The notes below the pieces were generated by a model. It ran no database searches. It worked only from the letters and a program-made list of their open reading frames with translations, and had not been told where the DNA came from. A DNA stretch of 64,000 bases, from the NCBI GenBank assembly GCA_039105265.1, contig JAPFFF010000018.1, positions 1,054,001 to 1,118,000 of the forward strand, in the 5' to 3' direction. The DNA is from Tritrichomonas musculus (taxonomy: Eukaryota; Parabasalia; Tritrichomonadida; Tritrichomonadidae). The position numbers were made by a program, and so were the translations under genes. Shown piece by piece: positions 50,990 to 59,329 of this stretch (within the stretch, counting starts at the first letter, position 1; the number at the start of each line of letters is the position of its first letter).

Positions 50990-51194
50990 AATAATTTTCA
51001 ATATTTATTTATTTTATTATAATTTTTCCTTTATTAAATTATGAAAATTCTTCTCTTATTACTTATAGACTTTTAAATATATTTATATTTTTATTTTTTT
51101 CTTTTCCTTTTCAAAATATTGAATTATTTCTTTCAAATAAAATTTTTCTTACAATATTTTCATAGACTCTGTTCGAGATCGAATAATTAATATA

Positions 51195-52076
51195 ATGAGC
51201 TCTGCTAGACTTCGTAGGCAAAGACGCGAATTTATTCAACAACGCAATGAACAAATTCAACGTGAAAATACTCAACAGCGTAAAGAGCGCTTCAAAAAGT
51301 TTATGGAAAAAGGAAAAGAACTTCCCCGTGATTTGCGCGGAGATGCTATGAATCTTCTTAAAGCTACAACATATGATGACGATCAAACAGTTAATCAAGC
51401 ATTAGACGATGAGTATTCTACTATAGGTATCTCAGATCCCAAAGTTGCAGTAACAACTTCACGTAATCCTTCTGGTCCTATCAAGCATTTCGCAAGAGAA
51501 ATTTCTCAATTTATTCCAAATGCTGAACGTGTGAACCGTGGCGCGTCAGACTTGAAATCTTTAATGCAGCTTTGTAGAAATCATGAAATGACAGACATTG
51601 TTATTGTTCATGGAACGCATGGCGATCCTGACAGTTTAATAGTATCACATCTTCCTTATGGTCCAACAGCATATTTTTCACTTCATAATGTAGTTATGAG
51701 AAGGCAAATTGAAAACTTACCGCCTATATCAACAGCATTTCCACATCTAATTTTTGAAGATATGACATCAAAAATTGGAATACGAGTGAAAAAAATACTT
51801 CAAGCACTATTTCCAGTTCCAAAACCTGAATCTCGCAGAGTTATTTCCTTTATTAATAATAACGATTGGATTAGTGTTCGTCAGCATACATTTAAACGAA
51901 CAGGGGGAAAGATCGAATTAACCGAACTTGGTCCGAGAATGGAAATGAGGATTTATCGAATCGTTCTTGGAACTGTTGAAATGAATGATGCTGATACTGA
52001 ATTTGCACTTAGGTCATTCATAAGATCCCGTGCTCAACTTTTGAAAGCCAAAGAAGAACAATCTGACGAAGAGTGA
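51195..52076 (+). CDS. IMP4: IMP4-like U3 snoRNP protein (Brix domain), 293 aa
   Basis: It starts MSSARLRRQRREFI, a basic N-terminal helix, then a Brix domain from about residue 80: AVTTSRNPSGPIKHFAREIS, NAERVNRGASDLKSLMQLCR, DIVIVHGTHGDPDSLIVSHL, PYGPTAYFSLHNVVMRRQI and HLIFEDM, ending with ELGPRMEMRIYRIVLGT. These match IMP4, part of the small-subunit processome that pairs U3 with pre-rRNA; the length (about 290) is normal. It is a single-copy-type housekeeping gene trapped in the 1.47-kb spacer between two identical inverted arms. The ATG at 51195 directly follows AATTAATATA. Confidence 0.95.
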   Translation: MSSARLRRQRREFIQQRNEQIQRENTQQRKERFKKFMEKGKELPRDLRGDAMNLLKATTYDDDQTVNQALDDEYSTIGISDPKVAVTTSRNPSGPIKHFAREISQFIPNAERVNRGASDLKSLMQLCRNHEMTDIVIVHGTHGDPDSLIVSHLPYGPTAYFSLHNVVMRRQIENLPPISTAFPHLIFEDMTSKIGIRVKKILQALFPVPKPESRRVISFINNNDWISVRQHTFKRTGGKIELTELGPRMEMRIYRIVLGTVEMNDADTEFALRSFIRSRAQLLKAKEEQSDEE

Positions 52077-52482
52077 AAATATTCTATTATTTTTTTTATT
52101 GTATATTATTACTATCATTAATATAATTTTTCTATATTGTTAAGTAAATGTCATTGTTAATATATTAACCAATACTATCATTCAATGAAAAACATTTCTA
52201 AAATTATTTAATAATTATATCTAAAATCAAAAGAAGCAAACGATTTACGAATGATACTTGCCATGTGACAAGAAGTAAATATTTAGATGTTTTAAAATAA
52301 ATCGGTCTAAACACATTTCATTTTTTTAATAGATTATATGAATAATAAAAAACAAAAATATAGGTATCTAAATAAAAGAAATATAATATAAAAGTACTAG
52401 TAAATTAATAGATAAATTATTAATATATGAGGATTTATTTATTCATGATTTATAGAAAAAAAAAAAAATACCAAAATTAAAA
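52077..52482. other. Downstream of IMP4, spacer of the inverted duplication
   Basis: A+T-rich with no gene. It ends at the inner border of the right arm next to an A run. Confidence 0.5.
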
Positions 52483-52508
52483 AAAATAAATAAATATTGA
52501 AAATTATT

Positions 52509-53663
52509 TCATTCATCATCAACTTGAGCAGATGGATCCATTTGGCAAGCAACTCCCCAAATTTCAACTTTCATAAGATAAAGCCATCGATTGCCTGCCC
52601 AGTTATTGCCAGTCTGGAGAATTCGGAAATATTTAAAGAAACCATTAGTATTAATAGGCCATTCTCCTGACGAAAATGGATCACGAATTGTATCATCATC
52701 ACGATGATTAGATAAAATAACCCAGCTTTGTCGATCATTTGATCCTTGGAAACACCAATTTCGAAGTGTAGATGCTCCACCATGTGACCAGATGCCATAA
52801 TCTGTAGGTTGAATGTAAAGTTCAGTAAATTCAATAAGAACCCATGCATTGCCATCACTTTCTGTGAACCAATGGCGAATTGGATTATCTTCAATAATAC
52901 TTCGTGGATCTCGACCGTTAAGTTGTCCTGAGGATGTAACTACAATTTGTGAATTCATCGAATGAAGAAGGCCTGGATCTGGTGGTGAACATATAAATAC
53001 TGCTGAAAATGCAGTACGCTGAATAGTATCATCAACTGCACCAGCAAGACTTTCTGCAAAGTCTGAAAACTTGCTAGGATCTTCTCCTGTGGATTCAAGA
53101 TACTTCTTAATGATATCATCGCGTGCATAATTACTTGTAAATCGTGCTCGTGAAAGTAACAGTTTAAAAGTGTCTGTGGAAAGAAATGAAAAATCTGTGT
53201 CATTTGATAGCACTTCAACTAATGACGCTGCAAATTTAATTAAGTTGGGTAATTTAGTAAGTGCAAATGAAAGTGTTTCAAGAAGATGTAAAATTGTTCG
53301 TGCTGAAGAAGAAGTATCTGCAAATTCACAGCATGCATCAAATAATGTTTTGATTTCATAATCATATCCTATTCGAAGAATTTCAGGAAGATTTTCAATC
53401 GAAAGACTTAAACAGCTTGTATAAACAAAGTCTAAAAATGAACGAAATCCTTTGCGGGTAATATTTGGTAATTCAAGACGTGTGTTATTGGTACCAATGA
53501 AGTGTCGACGAAAAACTGGTGATAACCCACTTAAAATAATTCGATGACACGGAAATTCTTCTCCTTCAACAACTATAACACAGTCACTAAATTCATTGGA
53601 TTCCTTTAAAAATGAATAATCAAATGCGATTTTTAAATTGTACTCTTGAACTTGCTCATGCAT
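52509..53663 (-). CDS. BTB/POZ plus F5/8-type C domain protein, copy 2, 384 aa
   Basis: Identical to copy 1 in protein and, as far as I can read, in DNA. It is transcribed convergently toward IMP4's end. The TCATTT box lies at 53668-53673. Upstream, the arm ends at 53963 and the DCX-like gene ends at 54094, so it has about 130 bp of unique flank before meeting the end of the next gene. Confidence 0.93.
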   Translation of the reverse strand: MHEQVQEYNLKIAFDYSFLKESNEFSDCVIVVEGEEFPCHRIILSGLSPVFRRHFIGTNNTRLELPNITRKGFRSFLDFVYTSCLSLSIENLPEILRIGYDYEIKTLFDACCEFADTSSSARTILHLLETLSFALTKLPNLIKFAASLVEVLSNDTDFSFLSTDTFKLLLSRARFTSNYARDDIIKKYLESTGEDPSKFSDFAESLAGAVDDTIQRTAFSAVFICSPPDPGLLHSMNSQIVVTSSGQLNGRDPRSIIEDNPIRHWFTESDGNAWVLIEFTELYIQPTDYGIWSHGGASTLRNWCFQGSNDRQSWVILSNHRDDDTIRDPFSSGEWPINTNGFFKYFRILQTGNNWAGNRWLYLMKVEIWGVACQMDPSAQVDDE

Positions 53664-53667
53664 TTTA

Positions 53668-53673
53668 AAATGA
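53668..53673 (-). promoter_or_regulatory. Initiator-like TCATTT (BTB copy 2)
   Basis: Reverse-strand TCATTT, 4 bases before the ATG, identical in position to that of copy 1. Confidence 0.55.
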
Positions 53674-54093
53674 TTATTTTTAGTGTGTTAAAAAAAGTTT
53701 AATCCAACACTTAATTTTTTTTCAATTTTTCTATCATTTCTCTCCGTCATTTAAAACTTTTTCTATATTTTCTTTCTTTTTTTCTATACTTATTAAATTT
53801 TTTACTCATTTTATTCTTCATATAATTATCTTCGTTTTTATGCATCATTTTTATAATATTTCACTATATTTGCTTTCTCAATTTATTTATTTCTCTCATT
53901 AACACTCATTTTCTCATACTCATTTATTTTTCAATGCAAATCAAATCATTCCATTGTTTAAAATAATTTTTCTTTTTTAAACGAATTATCATATAAATAA
54001 AAATAATAATTTTAAAAACAAATGCAAAAAACCACAATACAATTTCTTGTTTTTAATAATAAATACAAAATATTATAAATCTAATAACTCTAA

Positions 54094-56298
54094 CTAATGA
54101 CCATCCATAATTTCCTCCTCCTCCTCTTCTTCTTCTTCCTCATATTCATCAAGATCTCGGAGTGATTCTTGTATAGCTATTGCATTTCCTTTTTCTTCGT
54201 TTAAAAATTCTTTCTGTTCTTTTTTAGTTGATCTCCTAATGCTTAGAACATGAGGCCAATTAGTTTCTTCTTCATCTGTATAGTCAATATTTTCATCATA
54301 AAATAAATTATTTATCATAGCTTGTGCATGAGCAACCGCAAAATAGTGTACATCATCAAATTCATCTGTATCTTCATCCATTCCATCCATTTCATCAATA
54401 AGCTGATTTAAATCTTTCCACAACAAAATATAATTTGGGACACCATCACAATCACAGCCTTTCATTACAAATGGAAGATCTTCTGTTGATAATGTCATTA
54501 AAAGTGGAGGGTCATTTTCTACAATATCAGAAGAAATACCATTTGTTGATATAAAATCTGTTATTGGCTTTAGATCAATACCTTCATCATCTATTGGGTT
54601 TAACATTGAATACATTTTGCCCATATTATGACATGCAAATATATAATCATTACGACTTAGGGCATGCTTAAGATGCTCCGAAACAAATACAAATTGTGAA
54701 GTATTATCAAAAGGATGATGAGGTTCCAAAAGTATATCGTATTCTTCGATATTATCAATAACATAAATAGTTTTCCTAAAACCAAGAACATTAGAAATTA
54801 AGGATGGAAGAAGGAAAATCAATGTATACCACCATTCAAAACCAGAAGGTGCAGTCCAAGCTTCATGAAGGACTCGACCTATTTCAATGAGCTTGTTTTG
54901 TATATTCAAAACATATTTATTAATATAACAACTTTTGGATAAAATTAATGGAACTAAATGACTAGTCACACTTTCAAAATATTTTCTAATATTAAATATC
55001 CATTTTTGATAAATAGGTTTTTGTTGAACAATTTCATCTAAAATTAAATTAATAATTTTATGATAAAATGACTCATAATTGTTAACTGTTGATTCGATAT
55101 CATCAATTTTCATTGGAAATACAAAAGTTGATTTCCATTCATCAGAAGCGACAATTTCTAATAAAAGTTCTTGAAGATAAATATGAAGCAAAGTTGATTT
55201 TCCTGATTTCGGGGGTCCAACTATCCCAATTTTAAAACGATGAAAAGCAGAATTTCCTGCAATAAATCTATGTTTTAATACCGATGTACGAACATATTCA
55301 TGAATCTCTGAATTTAAAAATAAACCTGTTGTTTTTTCGCAAAAATGGGCTCGCGATAATAAATCTGTTATCATTTTCATCCAATATTGCTTTTGTTTAA
55401 ATTCATTAGTTTCTGCAGAAGTAACAAATTCTTTTTGTTCAGGCTTCATTTTGGAGATTGCAGAATTAACATTTTTAATAAAAATTGCATCAGGAGAATT
55501 TTTTGAATCTTTTAAATCACCAAAACCTGGTATATTTAAAACAGATGAAAGCAAACTTCTGACTGCATCAGCTCTTGTTTTTTTAGTTACTTTTTTTTCA
55601 AATTCAAACTTCTGCGGTTGGATTGTTGTGGTTGATACCGACATATCTGATGCGGACTCAAACGTATAACTGGTTTGATCAAAGAAATGGAAGTTAGAAG
55701 ATGGTACAACATTAGCATTTTGGTCGTCTTGAGTCTTTTGAAATAAAGGTGATCCTGATCTTTTTTTAACAGATGACATTACAGAACCTTTTCCACTTTT
55801 CTGATGGGATGTTGGTGATCCTTGTTCTCTTTTCTTTATTCTTAATTTTAAATTGGCTTGATCAACTGTTAATGCTTCAGGAAAACCAACTATGAGGCAT
55901 TTTGGGGCAGCATTAACTTTATTCTTATTATTCGATTGAGTGGGAAATTCAGTGTATAAAAGTTTTGCTGATGGATCAAATTGTCTGACGTATTTTCTTT
56001 GATTATTCAGTTCATTTTCAATTTCGGCATCTTTTCCTTTGGGCTCTTCTTTTGAAGCAATAATTGTTATTCCTGGATCAATTTGAGTAATTTCATGAAT
56101 AAATTCACCTTCAATAGTATATAGTGATTTTATTGGATCTTTCATTTTGAAAATAGTTTGAATTGATTTACGTAAAATTTCTAATTTTGCTGGAATTAAA
56201 ACTCGTTTCGCTGAGCTAAGCTTCATTTTTTTCCTTCGAATTTTTACAAATATATATCCGACAGTAGCATTTGTTGAAGAATCTTTTGAGCTGTTCAT
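54094..56298 (-). CDS. Doublecortin-like domain plus P-loop NTPase protein, 734 aa
   Basis: Residues of about 12-85 (VGYIFVKIRRKK...SAKRVLIPAKLEILRKSIQT..., LYTIEGEFIHEITQIDPG, ITIIASKEEP) have the layout of a doublecortin (DCX) microtubule-binding domain. Residues 90-330 are a basic, Ser-rich linker. A Walker A motif GPPKSGKSTLL lies at about 358-368, followed by a STAND/AAA-like region with KTIYVIDNIEEYD (a Walker B-like strand at about 505-517). The C-terminus is strongly acidic, ending with about ten Glu in a row. It probably links microtubules or axonemal structures to an ATPase activity. The exact NTPase family is not recognised. Intron-free; stop TAG, not the usual TAA-A. Confidence 0.7.
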   Translation of the reverse strand: MNSSKDSSTNATVGYIFVKIRRKKMKLSSAKRVLIPAKLEILRKSIQTIFKMKDPIKSLYTIEGEFIHEITQIDPGITIIASKEEPKGKDAEIENELNNQRKYVRQFDPSAKLLYTEFPTQSNNKNKVNAAPKCLIVGFPEALTVDQANLKLRIKKREQGSPTSHQKSGKGSVMSSVKKRSGSPLFQKTQDDQNANVVPSSNFHFFDQTSYTFESASDMSVSTTTIQPQKFEFEKKVTKKTRADAVRSLLSSVLNIPGFGDLKDSKNSPDAIFIKNVNSAISKMKPEQKEFVTSAETNEFKQKQYWMKMITDLLSRAHFCEKTTGLFLNSEIHEYVRTSVLKHRFIAGNSAFHRFKIGIVGPPKSGKSTLLHIYLQELLLEIVASDEWKSTFVFPMKIDDIESTVNNYESFYHKIINLILDEIVQQKPIYQKWIFNIRKYFESVTSHLVPLILSKSCYINKYVLNIQNKLIEIGRVLHEAWTAPSGFEWWYTLIFLLPSLISNVLGFRKTIYVIDNIEEYDILLEPHHPFDNTSQFVFVSEHLKHALSRNDYIFACHNMGKMYSMLNPIDDEGIDLKPITDFISTNGISSDIVENDPPLLMTLSTEDLPFVMKGCDCDGVPNYILLWKDLNQLIDEMDGMDEDTDEFDDVHYFAVAHAQAMINNLFYDENIDYTDEEETNWPHVLSIRRSTKKEQKEFLNEEKGNAIAIQESLRDLDEYEEEEEEEEEEIMDGH

Positions 56299-56589
56299 TC
56301 CTGATATAATTATTCCTTAAAGCTTGTACGTTTATTAATCCTAAGTTGAAAAATTATGTACTTATTACAATCATAGAGATAAAAATACTTTCCAAAAATA
56401 AATATACAAAACAAATTTAAGATTAAGTTTATGAATAAAAAGATCTAATATTGAATTCATAATTTTTATAATAAAAATTCATAAATTTTATTACAGCGCT
56501 AAATTCCGTCTTTTTGCATATAAAAGGATATAGATTAAATGTAATAGAAGCATATATTAAAATTAAAAAAAAAAAAAAAAATCAACCTT

Positions 56590-57054
56590 TTATGTAGTAT
56601 TTTGATTCCATGAGTCTTCAACACATTGTCTGACACGGCGAGAATACTCTGGCCTATTTTCTGTGTAAAGACGTGCAGCTTCTGCATTGGCAGGAGATGC
56701 AGGATTAGGGTCTGTTAAAAGTGATTGAATAGATGTGAGAATTGAAGATATATCGTAAGCTGGGGACCAATTGTGTTGTAAAATATCTAAGCAAATTGCT
56801 CCGTTTCTATATACATTGGGATGGAAAATGGGGGTTGTAAAACGAACTTCTGGTGCTTCATGTGGATATTGATCGTTAAATGCCATTGTAAGTTTGAAAA
56901 CGCCGTCCTCCCAATCTGAATCATCTGGACCGAAAATAACTGCGTTCCATTTCATTATGTTATCTGTTTCGGGGGCAGCTGTGATATTTGCGGGTGGATC
57001 TGCTTGAAGTTTTCGAAAATCTCTTAAAAGTCGACGACGTGCGCCTGATGACAT
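56590..57054 (-). CDS. RAD6: Ubiquitin-conjugating enzyme E2, RAD6/UBE2A type, 154 aa
   Basis: It starts [21 protein letters not shown] and runs collinearly with human UBE2[39 protein letters not shown] with catalytic Cys88 at the same number as in UBE2[20 protein letters not shown] and [11 protein letters not shown]. The HPN triad is intact. RAD6 attaches ubiquitin to PCNA and histone H2B. The C-terminal tail is short (SWNQNTT), without the acidic tail of yeast Rad6. Stop TAA-A. GACCAAT lies 13-19 bases upstream of the ATG (57067-57073). Confidence 0.96.
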   Translation of the reverse strand: MSSGARRRLLRDFRKLQADPPANITAAPETDNIMKWNAVIFGPDDSDWEDGVFKLTMAFNDQYPHEAPEVRFTTPIFHPNVYRNGAICLDILQHNWSPAYDISSILTSIQSLLTDPNPASPANAEAARLYTENRPEYSRRVRQCVEDSWNQNTT

Positions 57055-57956
57055 AATAATAATTTAATTGGTCAAATATAACCGTTTGGTAAAGTTTGAG
57101 AAACTTTTGCCATTTAAAAACAGGTATTTGACCATTTACCTCAAATTTTTTTTAAAAAATTCATTCAATTTTTTGAAAGATTGAAACATAAAAATAATTC
57201 AATTTTTCCAGATCTCTGATATCTGTCCAAAATCATATTTTTTTTTACTTCTTATTTCGAGAAATTCATATAAGATGAATAAGGTAACATTTTACTTGTT
57301 TTTAATAAAAATAATGACAAAAATTTTAACATCAAAAGTTCAAGAATTAAAAAACGTTTTTTTTGATATACAAAAGAAGATTTTTCAATAAATAATTCAT
57401 AAATCTTATGATTTTTTAAATAAAATGAAGTATAGATTTGATTGTTCATATTATATATAAGTATTGCATTATTGGAAAGTTCATATCGAAAAAGATTTTT
57501 TTTCATATTTTGAAGAGAATGAAGTTGAAATTATATTGATTTTATATCCATTTAATTTTATTTAAAACTTTATTTTTAATATATATTTTAAAAATAATAT
57601 ATGAAATATATTTTATAGTTAATGAGATAAATACATTTAATATGAAATATAAAATAAAATATAAATTTCTAGATATACGATTAATTCCAAGAAGAAAACT
57701 ATTTTTTATTACAATTAAATTTAATTAATTGGCATTATATTATAATTAATTATAAACCAGCCCTACTGGTGCAAAAAAAATTGTTTTAAAAAATAGCAAA
57801 TGTTCGTTAGGTTTAACTCCACTCAAAATTCAATTATATTCAATTTAATCTTAACTTTTTATATCTTTTTATGAAAAGTTATATATATTGTGTGCAAATT
57901 TGGTCTAATTTTTTTTTTTTTTTTTATTTCTTATTAAATATCAGATAATACCAGTA
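57055..57956. other. Intergenic, left of MITE J
   Basis: A+T-rich. The UBC promoter must lie at its left edge, where ACCGTTT and GACCAAT words occur. No gene or repeat pair. T run at 57910-57925. Confidence 0.45.
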
Positions 57957-58355
57957 AAGTGGCGGGAAAAAGTTGCCAACGGTGGGAAATAGTTGCCAAC
58001 GATGACCTTTTTAAGGATATATTTTTAATGAAAGTTATAATTAATTATATTTAAATTATATTAAATATTATTAATATGTAATAAAAAGTAATAATTAAAA
58101 AAATATGAAGATATATATATATCTTATATTCAATACTCAATTGAAATGCTAAGAAAAAGTTAACATAAAATTTTTAAAAAATTTAACAAAAATTGTTTAA
58201 AAAAATGAAACATAAACATTTTTTTATAATTTAAAATGCAACAAATAATGAAACAATGATTTCTTTTTTATATCGTATTGTTTAAATGCTGAAAAAATGC
58301 TTTTAAGGCCACCGTTGGCAACTTTTTCCTGTCGTCGGCAACTTTTTCAGGCAAT
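57957..58355. mobile_element. MITE J: about 395 bp with GAAAAAGTTGCC ends
   Basis: The two 50-bp ends are inverted relatives at about 80% identity, and each carries the word GAAA(A/T)AGTTGCC(A/G)ACG twice in tandem (57964 and 57985 on the left; the reverse complement near 58316 and 58336 on the right). The interior is A+T-rich and empty. No clear target duplication, so it is probably older than elements F and I. Family open. Confidence 0.7.
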
Positions 58356-59329
58356 TATAATTTACAAATAAATAAAAAGTAACATACTATTTTTTTGAAG
58401 AAATATGTTCTAAAAAATACTTTTTCCATTGTGAACATTCAAATAAAGGACAGATCTTATCTTCAAAAATTTTGAAACAATACTTTTGCATTTTTAACGC
58501 ATAATACTTTCAGTTAGTTAAATGATAATTAATTAATCTCAGACCATTTTAAAAAATGAGTCCACCAAAAAATAATTATTATATATATTATAATTAAATC
58601 AACTATTTTTAATACAAGTACAGTTCATTGAAAAAATAATTATCTAATCAGCATGATATCAATTATATGTTAAAGTACCACAGTAATATAAGTTTTTGAA
58701 GATTATATTTACATTATCGTAATTTTTCTCCAAAGCAATAATTTAATTCATTAATATTCAAATAATAGCTTGAATGATGTTAATAATAGATTATATTATT
58801 ACTATATTTTTGTTTATTTAATTATCGCATTTTAAAAATCTCAAAAATTGTTAATTGTCCAAAGATTAAAAATAAAAATATGAATACTAAAACTCATTTA
58901 TTTGAAATACTATAAAAATTACTTTAAGAATCAAAGTATTTTTGCATTTTTTATTAATTAAAAATTTGAATTGCTCATTTATTCAATTTTCTAATGACAT
59001 TTGATCGTTTTTCTCAGAAAAAAAACGTAGGCTTTTATTAAGAGCTTGCAAGCATACTCTTTTTTTTTTATTTCATCATTTGGTAAAATTATTGACTATT
59101 TATTATTTTATCAGGCTAGTAGGATGCATTATTGAATTCAAAAGCATTTGAAAAGCAGAAAAAATATTTTTGTAAAATGATAAAAGCTTTATTACTTTTA
59201 TAACCATTTTAATAAAGGCCAATTTTTATTAATGACGATCATTTCGATTCGTTATATATCTTTATCTTTTTAATAATTTTGAAAAGATTATATTTATTTC
59301 AATACTACAAAAAAAAAGGTGGGAATAAA
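58356..59329. other. Intergenic, upstream of the RhoGAP gene
   Basis: A+T-rich, no gene. The promoter of the next gene lies at its right end, but no Initiator match better than TTTCAATAC near 59297 is seen. Confidence 0.45.

Larger units (their letters stand above)
49535..51015 (+). repeat. Left arm of a perfect 1,481-bp inverted duplication
   Basis: It pairs base for base with 52483-53963 on the other strand (coordinate sum 103498). It covers about 300 bp of upstream DNA, the whole BTB-F5/8C gene and 26 bp past its stop. Identity stops abruptly at both borders. Confidence 0.93.
52483..53963 (-). repeat. Right arm of the perfect 1,481-bp inverted duplication
   Basis: Reverse complement of 49535-51015 with no difference that I could find, including about 300 bp of non-coding upstream sequence that is free to drift. 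Confidence 0.93.

Noticed and set aside
50137-53361. Small open frames inside both BTB genes in other frames
   Set aside because: They occur in mirrored pairs only because the arms are identical; they have no support beyond the BTB gene itself.
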